Positions 12,042 through 22,414 of a stretch of 64,000 bases of DNA are shown piece by piece. Each line of letters begins with the position of its first letter. The first letter of the stretch is position 1. The stretch lies in the NCBI RefSeq assembly GCF_964355755.1, contig NC_092678.1:3940922-4004921 (forward strand), given 5' to 3'. The notes beneath the pieces are model-generated. The model saw only the letters and a program-made list of their open reading frames with translations. It was not told the DNA's origin and did no database searches. Both the position numbers and the translations under genes were made by a program. This DNA comes from Antedon mediterranea (lineage: Eukaryota > Echinodermata > Crinoidea > Comatulida > Antedonidae).

Positions 12042-12935
12042 TTAGCAATTTACAGTAGATAATCTATTTTTCGGTTTAAACAATATTCGTCTGAACACCG
12101 CATCTCTAAAACCTTTAATTCGCCAACCATACAAAACTGGTGTTAGGATAGAATGAATAATTGTTAACATCAAACAAGGGTAGTAAATATTGGTTTTTAC
12201 ATTTTCATAGCAACTTAAAATAAGAATATGGTCTAATAGAGTTATTAAATCCATCGGCAGCCAACTGATTACAAAGGCACAAACAACAATTGAAAAGGTT
12301 CTTATCAAAATCTTCGACATTCTGAGTTCTGCCGGAACTATATTAATCTGGTTTTCATGTTTGCAGACAGAATTGTAAATAATGAAGTACGAAACGCACA
12401 CTTGGATGATAATCACGAAATTCCAGACAGCTACGATAATCGCTGTTTGGTACTCAAAGTATAAGGAAACACCAATTACTGTATACGACAGAGTGAAAAG
12501 TATTGCCCATGTTGACAGCAGTTTCTTCGGTGAATTCAAATCCTTCTTAAACGGGAAAATTACAATAACGACCAGCCGTTCTAAAGCAATGGCTAACACG
12601 GTCTGGATCGACATCACGGCAGACGATAAGCTAATCTGCATCACTATTTGTGTAGATTTTATATTCATGTTTATTGTTAGTGTTATAAACATAAATACAG
12701 CGTAGATACAATCGGAGACGGCCAAACAACAAGGCAACATGTGGTGACGTTTGCGCAGATGTTTTTCCGAAGCAAAAATAAGGATGGTCGTTAAGTTGAA
12801 GACGGCACTTATGCCACAGAAAACAGCAATAGCCACTGTACTTGATTGGGATCCCGTACCATAATGCAATTCTTCAAAGAAAAAATATATCAGAGGGACA
12901 TTACATGTTACATTGACGCTAGATATATTCGTCAT
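12042..12935 (-). CDS. Rhodopsin-like GPCR, array subfamily member, intronless
   Basis: This 297-residue seven-span receptor carries LAVSD in TM2 (71-75), ERL in place of DRY (119-121), SWLP in TM6 and TPVLY in place of NPxxY (265-269). It shares the intracellular signature FPFKKDLNSPK after TM3 and a short third loop with PAELRMSK with the receptors at 14304, 16507 and 21416. It keeps the TM2 aspartate that three relatives have changed to glutamate. There is no cysteine at the top of TM3 and none in loop 2; instead Cys11 (N-terminus) and Cys242 (loop 3) are present, as in the relatives. The N-terminus has glycosylation sites (NIS, NVT). It lies on the opposite strand to its relatives, so the array includes an inversion. 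Confidence 0.85.
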   Translation of the reverse strand: MTNISSVNVTCNVPLIYFFFEELHYGTGSQSSTVAIAVFCGISAVFNLTTILIFASEKHLRKRHHMLPCCLAVSDCIYAVFMFITLTINMNIKSTQIVMQISLSSAVMSIQTVLAIALERLVVIVIFPFKKDLNSPKKLLSTWAILFTLSYTVIGVSLYFEYQTAIIVAVWNFVIIIQVCVSYFIIYNSVCKHENQINIVPAELRMSKILIRTFSIVVCAFVISWLPMDLITLLDHILILSCYENVKTNIYYPCLMLTIIHSILTPVLYGWRIKGFRDAVFRRILFKPKNRLSTVNC

Positions 12936-13393
12936 TTTCAGAGACTTGTTTCTTTCTTGACACTGTTTCGTTATTATTTTCTGCGGTTTTCCTAAGTTGT
13001 GATCGGCTGATGTTTGCTAGATAATTTAAATTTGTTTGCAGCACGCATCGTCATTGTTCAAAAAACTGTTACACGATTGGTTGCAAGCACTTATAAGCAA
13101 TTATAATAAGGACGTGATTCTTTAGAAAATGAATATATCAAATACAGCTATATTTCAATGTCAATTTACTGTACTTCCTGAACCGAATCGCTTTCCATAT
13201 TCATAATTAAAGTAAGCTCATAACAACAGATCGTAATTAATGGACACTACAGTAATCCTTATTAGGAAAAAAACCATTTCGAAAAAGCGCCGCCAAAACT
13301 ACAAGTTCATCGTAGAAACATAAAACAAACAAAATATTTCAACAGGGTCTTTATTTGTATACTAGGCCTACCATTACTACTCTATAACTGTTA
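12936..13393. other. Spacer upstream of the - strand GPCR
   Basis: This contains the presumed promoter of the receptor at 12042-12935. No distinct element is recognised before the foldback repeat. Confidence 0.4.
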
Positions 13394-13552
13394 AGCCGAT
13401 TTTCCACTAGGCGAATTTGTTCGCGCGAATCGAACGCGCCAGCTTGTACGCATGTGTATTCATGTTTACGTCTTCCAAATCCTTCTCTACGCATGCGTAT
13501 TAGCTGACGCCTTCGATTCGCACGAACAAATTCGCCTAGTGGAAAATCGGCT
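13394..13552. mobile_element. Foldback MITE with perfect 30-bp terminal inverted repeats, TTA target duplication
   Basis: The arms 13394-13423 and 13523-13552 are exact reverse complements over 30 bp, and pairing continues inward with few mismatches, so nearly the whole 159-bp element is palindromic. It is flanked by TTA on both sides, a 3-bp duplication of the kind made by PIF/Harbinger transposases. Termini begin AGCC and end GGCT, like the elements at 20227 and 37657. It has no coding capacity; the open frame across it is an artefact of the palindrome. Confidence 0.75.
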
Positions 13553-14303
13553 TTAGGATACCATTTTATTGTACGGTAACAAAATCGTTCATAGTACTGT
13601 ATAATTAGGCTTGATAATTGATAACAACCCACTTAATTTTCTACTCTCGAACATATTAGCTTGTTTAAACATATTAAGGCCTACTTTCAGCTCGAAGTTA
13701 ACTAATTACATTCTTCTTGTTATTTCCTTCTATTTATCAACATGCGTATACTAATACTAAATAAATGCTATTATTAGTGAATAATTACTATGTAACTATT
13801 ATCCTAGTAACATAATGTAATGAAAAGAGATCTTATGCCAAAGTATGGTTGTAATTTTCTATAATTACCATAATTGGAACTTAATAAGACAGGCCTACTG
13901 TTTTCTAGTATAATTAACATTAAGAAAGTCTTCGACGAGTTATTTTGAATCTTTCAACAAATACAGAAAACGCAAAAGTCATCTGGCACATCCTTCTGAG
14001 TATGCGCAGAATGTCTGAATGGGTTAATAGCTTGAGCGTATCAACTTGATGGGCAATCACCCGATCTGTTTCACGCGACAACTAAGCACTCGAATGATTA
14101 ATTCTGTCACTCGGCATTGTAAGCCTACACAACGAACCCGCATATACGCATTTGAAACTCGACTTTCTATACATCTAAGCATTTAGGTTAATGTAGGGTA
14201 TGAAACTATCAATTGAACTGTATTAAAACGGAGCTTAAGAAACAAATAGGAAAGCTGAAAAGCATCTGAAAATCAACACGACTAGAAGTTAAACTGTAAA
14301 GAA
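13553..14303. other. Upstream region of the GPCR at 14304
   Basis: A block at about 14079-14120 aligns with 16252-16304 upstream of the duplicate receptor (shared words include TCTGTC and TGATT). It may be a retained promoter element or simply residual duplication homology. Otherwise AT-rich. Confidence 0.4.
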
Positions 14304-15176
14304 ATGGCGACCGATGAAGTTTACTGCAATATATCGGTTCTGGAAGTTTTCTACAAACAACTTGATCCAGATGAAGATTACAGATCTACCGTAATGGCCT
14401 TCACGGTCATATGTGTAGTAGCTTTTGTTCTGAACTTTGGAGTTGTTGTCATGTTTACAACCGAAAAGAGCTTGCGTAAGAGATACCACATCTTCGTTGG
14501 TTCCTTGGCAATATCAGAATGCGTGTTTGTTTCCACTACATTGTTTCTTGTAACATTTCCAGAAATTGATTCTTCAATTACAGAATTTGTGTATGCTATT
14601 TGTTCAGCGTCCCTTCAAGTATCAATCGAGACTGTTTTAGCGATTGCCTTGGAACGGCTTCTAGTTCTTGTAATCTTTCCGTTTAAGAAGGATTTAAATT
14701 CACCAAAGAACATGTTCATAACTTGTGCGGTAATGTGGAGTGTAACCTATATAGTAGTCGGAGGGTTTACCATGAGTAATATGTTGAGTGAATATGAACT
14801 ATTTGCTTTTGCTCTAAATGTCTGTGTCCAACTCTTAGTTGCGTTAACATACTACATAATTTACAATTCTTTACAACGACGTGAAAAACAGTTAGAGTCA
14901 GTACCCAGTGAATTTAGAATTTCCAAACGACTACTTAAAACATTCTCAATTGTTGTATTTGTATTTTTCATGAGTTGGATGCCAGTATACACTGTTGCTA
15001 TTATTGATAAACTGTTAGACTTTAAGTGTGATGACATTATATATTTATATATTTTCCCAATTTGTTTCAACATAAACATGGTTCACTCTGCAGTTACGCC
15101 AATTTTATACGTATGGAGAATGAAGACGTTCAGAGACGCTTTGGTGAAACGATTAACGTGTAGGCACAAGAACTAA
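14304..15176 (+). CDS. Rhodopsin-like GPCR, duplicate pair member 1, intronless
   Basis: This receptor of 290 residues has seven spans. TM2 has LAISE (Glu in place of the usual sodium-site Asp), TM3 ends ERL (117-119), TM6 has SWMP (224-227) and TM7 has TPILY (265-269). The intracellular signature is FPFKKDLNSPK at 126-136 and the third loop has VPSEFRISK. Cys8 in the N-terminus and Cys242 in loop 3 are conserved in the subfamily. There is no cysteine at the top of TM3 or in loop 2. The N-terminus has an NIS glycosylation site. It is very similar to the gene at 16507-17379, with long identical DNA blocks separated by divergent patches. Ligand unknown. Confidence 0.85.
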   Translation: MATDEVYCNISVLEVFYKQLDPDEDYRSTVMAFTVICVVAFVLNFGVVVMFTTEKSLRKRYHIFVGSLAISECVFVSTTLFLVTFPEIDSSITEFVYAICSASLQVSIETVLAIALERLLVLVIFPFKKDLNSPKNMFITCAVMWSVTYIVVGGFTMSNMLSEYELFAFALNVCVQLLVALTYYIIYNSLQRREKQLESVPSEFRISKRLLKTFSIVVFVFFMSWMPVYTVAIIDKLLDFKCDDIIYLYIFPICFNINMVHSAVTPILYVWRMKTFRDALVKRLTCRHKN

Positions 15177-16506
15177 ATCGTTTGTCGCGCACGGCAAGGA
15201 TATGATAAATTCATTTTCCTAGCCTAAAATTATGATTTAGGACCGCTTCATTGGCAACAACCATTGAATCAGTGACGAGGAACAGAAATACACAAATAAT
15301 AAAACAGGTTTTTTGGACAAATGTTGAACACATTATTACGAAACTAAGTCACACTCAGTGGATGTTTAAATATGTATCGTATGTAATGTTAAGCCATACT
15401 GAACAATATCAAGTAGAACATATTTCGGTATAGGCTTTGCTAAATTCATAAGAATAGCATACTATTTGTAACATTCGACTATGCAACGTTTGTATACGGC
15501 AATGCATACATTACATTTGACTACTAAACCGAATTGCGGAACTCCGGTATACGGAAAATATTCTAACAACCGGAACAAGGATTTCATGATGGAAACACGC
15601 ATGTACTAATGCGCATCATTATCGGGTTGAGCGTGCGCAAAGTGTTTAATAGTTCGAGTGAAATGTACATTAACGTTGTAATAATTATTGAATATTTTCT
15701 ACACAGATAGTTCTATCAACATGATAATTATCTCAAGCTGATGCGGATTCAAAAATAAAAACGTTCTTCAAATTATATGTTAATAAGAAATTGATTAAAA
15801 TAATACACAATGAATATAAATAAATTCGATAAAAGGACTTAAAAGCACTTCGAAATCAGGTGCAGTAGGCATAGTGGTATATACATCCGTATACCTCACT
15901 TGTGATATTATTCAGAATACACTGGCCTCAAGTGGAAGTCGTCAACGCAGTTAAGATTAAAGACATCATTTGGTATCTTCATTACTCCATTTTTTATTTG
16001 TGTATTAGTAGTGGCAATAATCTAAGACTATTTAGATTTTCTGTTTCTTCTGTATTCCCACAAGTTACGCGTTAGCACCAACTCAAGTGACCTGGAGCTA
16101 GTTTTTTCCATTTTCAAGAGCGCAGGAAGTTTTCACAGATACCAGTCACTTTTATGTTGCCCATTAAAGTATTTAGTTGAAATTCAAACCAAAACAGAGA
16201 GGGTAATAAACTGGCCATAGTAATCCCTACAGATTTCCCGCTTTGTCCATTTGACAAAACACAGTAAGCGTTCGGGTGATTCAGTCTGTCGCTCTCGGCG
16301 TTGCATCCGGATTTAAGGACAATATTGTTGTCTTATAACTTAGGCATCGGATACTACGAATTCCACACGTCGATGTTAACGTATGTAGTGCACAAAGCTA
16401 TCTACATTTATAGAGCTTTTAAAGAAACTGTAGTGTAAACTTCAAACCGATAGGAAAACAAATAAAACTGCTGAAAATATTAATTAATTTAATTAATCCA
16501 TAAAAA
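15177..16506. other. Spacer between the duplicate GPCR genes
   Basis: No gene seen. The region 16252-16304 matches the upstream block of the neighbouring duplicate and sits about 200-255 bp before the next start codon. The frame at 15251-15433 has no supporting features. Confidence 0.45.
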
Positions 16507-17379
16507 ATGGCAAACATGACGGATGAAGTTTACTGCAACTTATCGGTTCTTGAAGTCTTCTTCAAACAAATTGATCCAGATGAAGATTACAGATCTACCG
16601 TAATGGCATTTACAGTAATTTCTGTGGTAGGTTTTGTTCTGAACTTTGGAGTTGTTGTCATGTTTACAACTGAAAAGAGCTTGCGTAAGAGATACCACAT
16701 CTTCGTTGGTTCCTTGGCAATATCAGAATGCATATTTGTTTCCACTACATTGTTTCTTGTAACATTTCCAGAAATTGATTCTTCAATTACACAAGTTGTT
16801 AATGGCATTTGTTCAGCGTCCCTTCAAGTATCAATCGAGACTGTTTTAGCGATTGCCTTGGAACGGCTTCTAGTTCTTGTAATCTTTCCGTTTAAGAAGG
16901 ATTTAAATTCACCAAAGAACATGTTCATAACTTGTGCGGTAATGTGGAGTGTAACTTACATAGTAGTTGGGGGGTTTACGTTGAAAAATATGTTGGGTGA
17001 ATATGCAATATTTGCTTTTTTGGTAAACGTCTGTATTGTACTATTAGTTGCGTTGATATACTACATAATTTACAATTCATTACAACGACGTGAAAAACAG
17101 TTAGAGTCAGTACCCAGTGAATTTAGAATTTCCAAGCGACTAGTTAAAACATTCTCAATTGTTGTATTTGTATTTTTCATGAGTTGGATGCCAGTATACA
17201 CTGTTGCTATTATTGATAAACTGTTAGACTTTAAGTGTGATGACATTATATATTTATATATTTTCCCAATTTGTTTCAACATAAACATGGTTCATTCTGC
17301 AGTTACACCCATTTTATACGTATGGCGAATGAAGACGTTCAGAGACGCTTTGGTGAAACGAATAACATGTAGGCACTAA
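16507..17379 (+). CDS. Rhodopsin-like GPCR, duplicate pair member 2, intronless
   Basis: This 290-residue receptor is the near twin of the one at 14304. It has LAISE in TM2, ERL after TM3, FPFKKDLNSPK in loop 2, SWMP in TM6 and TPILY in TM7. Its N-terminal cysteine is residue 10 and its loop 3 cysteine follows DFK. Differences from the twin are concentrated in the N-terminus/TM1, the start of TM3 and the loop 2-TM5 stretch, while the DNA for TM3-TM4 and TM6-TM7 is almost unchanged. The first in-frame ATG is chosen; a second ATG three codons later is also possible and would align with the twin start. Confidence 0.85.
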   Translation: MANMTDEVYCNLSVLEVFFKQIDPDEDYRSTVMAFTVISVVGFVLNFGVVVMFTTEKSLRKRYHIFVGSLAISECIFVSTTLFLVTFPEIDSSITQVVNGICSASLQVSIETVLAIALERLLVLVIFPFKKDLNSPKNMFITCAVMWSVTYIVVGGFTLKNMLGEYAIFAFLVNVCIVLLVALIYYIIYNSLQRREKQLESVPSEFRISKRLVKTFSIVVFVFFMSWMPVYTVAIIDKLLDFKCDDIIYLYIFPICFNINMVHSAVTPILYVWRMKTFRDALVKRITCRH

Positions 17380-18538
17380 AACTGAAAAGCTTTGGATTCA
17401 AATTTTAACTGTGTAATTGAAGGGTCGGTGGAACAATATTTTAAAAACACTTCGAATGACCAATATTAGGATTATGGGTGAATAGATGCGGCGGCGATTG
17501 AAAGCAAAAACAAAGTCGTAATTAAGGTCTTATTTCAGTCAATGGCCATTCAATTAAAGAGTGTTGTCTGCCACAGGAGAGGTTAAATATGAGTTTGGGT
17601 CAAAGGAATGATCTGGCCCACAAGAAGTAATTAAACATTTAACTGCACTAATTATATCAAGAAAAGGAAGAATATATTTACAACATTCTCATATTGTGTA
17701 AAATATACCGTAACGAGATCCTTTAATTGCTGTTTAAGTAATCTAAATAATAGTTGTAGTACGTATGCCTACCTTCAGAAACAATAAATAAGATTAACAG
17801 GACTAGAATAAAAAGTAAGTGTATCATGTGTGGTTTGCTATTTAGTATTATTACTGTTAATAAAGTTGGCATACCAGTGTTTTTTTTTTTTTAAAGGCAC
17901 CACTGGCGTTGCATAGAACGATCAATCGTCCGAGACAACACGTGGCGATACGGTGTGTTGAGTGTGCATTTATATCATAAAAAAAGTATACAGTTAATTC
18001 CTATTTTTATAAGTTGATTTATTTTATGGATGCATAATTATATTAAAAATTCAATACAAATACATCAATTTAAACTTTCTTAATTAAGTGGAGTATCATT
18101 AACATTGTACTGTATCTCTATCTAAGATGTAATATTTGACAATTATCAAAAACACAATGAAATGAAATGAAGGACCAGGTTTAAACTGTACTGACGTATT
18201 TTTGGATAGCACCACTGACAATATACGAACATACAACTCATAGAATCAGTGATGAGGATATACATAAATTATGTTCACATTTCAATACATTTAAAAGGGT
18301 TTAATGATGAATCTCACTAATTGTCACTAGTAGTTTAATTATGAGGGTAAATTGATGTAACAGCATATACTATTCGAACAATAATATATTAATAATCATC
18401 AATGCCTGTAGTACAAACAAACATTAGGAACCTCGACAATTTATCACATTTTGTTAAGGATACGTTTTAAAGTACAACCCTTAATTTGTAACTACGAACT
18501 AAAGCATGGGATTTGAGTTAAAAGTACAAGCAATTAAC
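17380..18538. other. Spacer 3' of the second duplicate GPCR
   Basis: AT-rich DNA with a T-run near 17880. No open frame or RNA gene recognised. Confidence 0.5.
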
Positions 18539-18877
18539 AAATCATACATTAGTACAAATAGACTTATTGATTAGCAGCTCTATTATACGTCATATAACCT
18601 GTAATAGTGCATCGATATTAGAAAACAAGGTGGTATTCTGTAGCTGGTGATTCCATACTCGTTTGCAGATAGCGTCTCTAAATGCCTTTATTCGCCATAC
18701 GTACATGATGAGCAAATCATACATTAGTACAAATAGACTTATTGATTAGCAGCTCTATTATACGTCATATAACCTGTAATATTAGAAAACAAGATGGTAT
18801 TCTGTAGCCGGTGATTCCGTACTCGTTTGCAGATAGCGTCTCTAAATGCCTTTATTCGCCATACGTACACGATGAGC
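18539..18877. repeat. Tandem duplication covering the 3' end of the GPCR pseudogene
   Basis: Unit 1 (18539-18713, 175 bp) and unit 2 (18714-18877, 164 bp) are nearly identical. Unit 1 has about 11 extra bases near 18605. Each unit carries the end of TM7 and the start of the C-tail of the adjacent pseudogene on the - strand. Confidence 0.85.
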
Positions 18878-19470
18878 GTAACGAATGAATGCGAGAAAGA
18901 CAAAATGAAACAAATAGGGTAAGATAAGTAGATAATGTTCGCATTCAATCTTTAAATAAACAGCCATAATCCCAACTACATCAATAGGCAACCAATTGAT
19001 AATAAATGCAAAAATAACCATTGAGAAAGTCTTGACGAGTGGTAATAAGTAACAATAACAACAATAAGAGTCACAAAACATTCAAACCTCCGATTCCAAT
19101 CAATTGCGCTTCGAGAAATAAATACTTAATACGTAAACAGTATTCAGAATAAAAATACACGTACACATTACAGTCCAAATCACTACGCATACTGCTAAAA
19201 GATTTTTCGGCGAATAAAGATCTTGTTTAAATGGAAAAACAACAATAACTAATAGTTGTTCAACAGCAACGGAAATAAACATCTGAAACGAAACATAGGC
19301 TGTAGACGTTCCAATAGAAAAGATTATGTGACTGTGACTGTAATGTCACGAAAATACATCATTGCCAAAGTGCTTATTACGAAGATACATTGCGAAATTG
19401 CCAACGACCCAATGAAGATGTACAGTATTGTCTTTTCCGCAGACTTTTTCAACTGCGTGACATGACAACA
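18739..19470 (-). pseudogene. GPCR pseudogene of the array subfamily
   Basis: Fragments in several frames reproduce the subfamily. A TM2 piece has SLAISQC, a TM3-loop 2 piece has VEQLLVIVVFPFKQDLYSPK, a TM6 piece has INWLPIDVV and a TM7 piece has TLIVYVWRIKAFRDA. They are separated by an in-frame stop near 19330, at least two frameshifts, and loss of most of TM5 and the third intracellular loop. Key residues are also altered: the TM2 acidic residue is Gln and ERL has become EQL. No single frame could make a receptor. The 3' end is duplicated in tandem. Confidence 0.8.
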
Positions 19471-20226
19471 AAATTTACAACCACACTACGTAAACCAATG
19501 ACTATAAAAATCGTTAGGTATTATAATATTCATAGTCTTCGTTTGGATCTAACAATTGTATAAATTTTCCAAGTACGATCGACGCACAATTCTCGTTTGT
19601 CATGTTCCTCATTTCTGTCTTCTTTCTGCTTTATATCTTTATTTCAGTGTAAATGCACATAAAAGAAAGAACAATTGTGTATGTTACATTCTGTCTATAT
19701 GACAGTAACATACTTTTGCAACACTAAATATCAAGCAGAACAAAATTCGAAATTAGGATTAATTGCATCCAAGAGAAGAAGGATCGGTTCAAACAAGAGT
19801 TTACAAGCTCTAGGCTACCACGTGTCCGATTTTGCACATAGATTTTTTAACCCTGAAAAGTCTGTAATGAACGTGAATTCTATACTGTATCATGTCATCA
19901 CCTTATCTATCTAAACAATCAAGTTACTAAATATTAATCAGAATAATGAACACTTCAAAATTATATGTTAGAATATTATACTCTTCAGCACTAATTAAAA
20001 TTATAATTCAAATTACAAGATGTCTCATCAAATAGAAACTACAATAAAAAAAGATAAAAATAAACTTGTGTCGGTTGACTCTTTAAAAATATTACAAAAA
20101 TAAGAATGTGAAAAGGCCAATGGTTTCCTGTATCTATATTAAGTCTTCAAATTATTAGCTTATAGGCCTATTCCTCTCCCTAATAATGTCAAACATTTGG
20201 AAGAAGCAAAATTCGATTATTGTTTA
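19471..20226. other. Spacer upstream of the GPCR pseudogene
   Basis: No gene recognised. The frame at 19675-19914 on the + strand has no known motif. Confidence 0.45.
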
Positions 20227-20469
20227 AGCCTGGTTTCCATAAAATCGCTACACGACAGAGCGTAGCGATTCTATGGAAACGCTAGAGTTTATCGGGGATC
20301 TAGTACGCGTATACGATTCATCGCCGACAAAATCGGCAAAGTTGAACATGGTTGAACTTTGCCGATTTGACTGCGATGAATCGGGGAGCCTTCCCGATTG
20401 CGTCGGCGACATCTGCGCGTGTAGCGATTTTAATGGAAACGCTGTAGCGATTTTAATGGAAACCAGGCT
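20227..20469. mobile_element. Foldback MITE with TTA target duplication and repeated subterminal motif
   Basis: The ends 20227-20251 and 20444-20469 are reverse complements apart from one indel, and TTA flanks both sides. The 243-bp element also has an inner palindrome centred near 20350 (GGCAAAGTTGAAC and its complement) and extra copies of the end motif at about 20266 and 20420. The termini resemble those at 13394 and 37657. The open frame 20273-20473 is inside the element and is not a gene. Confidence 0.75.
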
Positions 20470-21415
20470 TTAATCAGCATAGGTCTATATAGGCCTAATA
20501 GACACCGAATCAAAAATATCAATTAACGAAGGTTCTTCGCGTAAGCATAATTAATAATAAATTATTTTTTCTCATCAAACTATAATACTAACAACGGTGA
20601 TCACATGTAATAATTTGACCAATCACTGTGAGACATAGAAACCAATGCTTACTAGATACACAAGGACACAGAACGGAAAAGTGAGATTTTAAGCTTCCGA
20701 GGAAACTGGATGATTATAAACAAAATAATATAAGTAAACATAATTGAAAAAAAATAAGATTTTAATATTATCAGCAGATTTTGAATAAATAATTGTTGTT
20801 GTATGGTTGTCTAAACATGGAACAATATATCCAACAATTGATTTCTATCTTCGCTTTGATCTTAATCTATCTTTAATATTCCACTTATTTACTTTATCGA
20901 TTAACCACAATCGATTAAATTTGAACGTGTATTTAATAAACTGAAAACTCCCTAAATTTTCCGACATGGTTTGAAAATAAAATTCATTGTAATAATGAAG
21001 ATGAGATACAAGGAAAAAAATATATAGTTTGACAAAAATTGCTAAAAATTATATATTAGCCTATATAAATATATTGTATGATTGTTTTTTAACTTAGATA
21101 TTTACTTGTTTTCCAAGGTAGATTAATGTATTTATCAATTGCTATTTGTTCAGTTACTCTAGGTAATATTTCCAATCACTTGGAAACCTGCTAAGTCTGT
21201 TTTATTAATCCGTAAACTAATACAATGATTTGATTCGTCGTGTCAGATGTGTTGAATACTTAAGACGATTGTTCCGTATTATTATAATTTATATCCAACT
21301 CAACTATAAAACACTCGGGACTGAATCTATCAACTGCTCATCTTAAAACTGTTGAATGCATATACACTTTAGCAAAAGAGAAACATAGGCTTACAGTTTG
21401 GAATTAATAACCAAA
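20470..21415. other. Upstream region of the GPCR at 21416
   Basis: AT-rich, with TATA-like runs but no decisive promoter motif. No gene seen. Confidence 0.45.
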
Positions 21416-22414
21416 ATGAACACTTCTGCTGAAGAATATTGTATGTTATCTGGTATTGAAATTTTCTTCAACGAATTAGACCCGAACGAAGATTATGCGT
21501 CAACTGTGACGGGGTTTGTCGTTATTTGTTCAGTAAGTTTGATATTAAACCTAGGCGTACTGTACATATTTGCATCGGAGAAAAAGCTACACAAACGGCA
21601 GCATATCTTTATCGTTTCGTTAGCGGTTTCAGAATGTATTTTTGTGTTCACTACTTTGGTGATTTCAATTTATCAAGAGAATCCAACAATAACTCTAGCA
21701 ATATTTGCAGTTTGTTCGTCTTCAGTGCATGTATCAATACAGATGGTGTTGGCGATTGCGATAGAACGCCTTCTGGTCCTGGTCATCTTCCCATTCAACA
21801 GAGATCTAAACTCACCGAAGAAACTTGTTATCACCTGCGTTATCATCTGGATTAGTACATACATAACTGTATGTACATTTATATGCACGGGTATGATATT
21901 AGAGTTTGAATTTGTTGCAACTATAGTTCATTTTCTTGTAATAATATTAGTCTCATTGACGTATTGTGGTATCTACATTTTTGTTGAAAGACACGAAAGC
22001 AAGCTTGACGTAGTTCCTTACGAGTTGAGACTTTCCAAACGACTGATGAAAACATTTGCGATTGTGGTTTGCGCTTTTAACATTAGTTGGTTACCTGTGG
22101 ACCTTGTTGCGGTTGTTGATAAAAATGTAGACTTTAGATGTGATGATGATATATATGTGTATGTTTATCCTGTATGTTTCAGTTTAACATTCACACACTC
22201 CATCATAACTCCGATTGTTTATCTTTGGAGAATCAAACATTTTAGAAACGCAGTGTCAAAACGACTATGTTTTATCAAAAGTATGTACAGTAAGATAGGA
22301 CGATACAATTCCAATCGAAATAGACCAAAACAATTCAACTGGGTTGCCCGTAGGTTTCCCAAAAAAGATGCCACTTCACCAGCACATAGCGAATTTGATG
22401 TGCTCAGTATTTAA
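21416..22414 (+). CDS. Rhodopsin-like GPCR, array subfamily member with long C-tail, intronless
   Basis: The start is taken as the ATG at 21416 (AAA before it); an upstream TTG-started extension is not credible in an animal gene. The 332-residue receptor has LAVSE in TM2, ERL after TM3, FPFNRDLNSPK in loop 2, SWLP in TM6 and TPIVY in TM7. Cys9 in the N-terminus and Cys242 in loop 3 match the subfamily, and the TM3-top and loop 2 cysteines are missing. The C-tail after TM7 is about 50 residues longer than in the relatives, basic, and ends with several Ser residues. It is the most distant intact member of the four-gene subfamily. Confidence 0.85.
   Translation: MNTSAEEYCMLSGIEIFFNELDPNEDYASTVTGFVVICSVSLILNLGVLYIFASEKKLHKRQHIFIVSLAVSECIFVFTTLVISIYQENPTITLAIFAVCSSSVHVSIQMVLAIAIERLLVLVIFPFNRDLNSPKKLVITCVIIWISTYITVCTFICTGMILEFEFVATIVHFLVIILVSLTYCGIYIFVERHESKLDVVPYELRLSKRLMKTFAIVVCAFNISWLPVDLVAVVDKNVDFRCDDDIYVYVYPVCFSLTFTHSIITPIVYLWRIKHFRNAVSKRLCFIKSMYSKIGRYNSNRNRPKQFNWVARRFPKKDATSPAHSEFDVLSI

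Noticed and set aside
12382-12705. + strand frame across the GPCR at 12042-12935
   Set aside because: Antisense shadow of the receptor.
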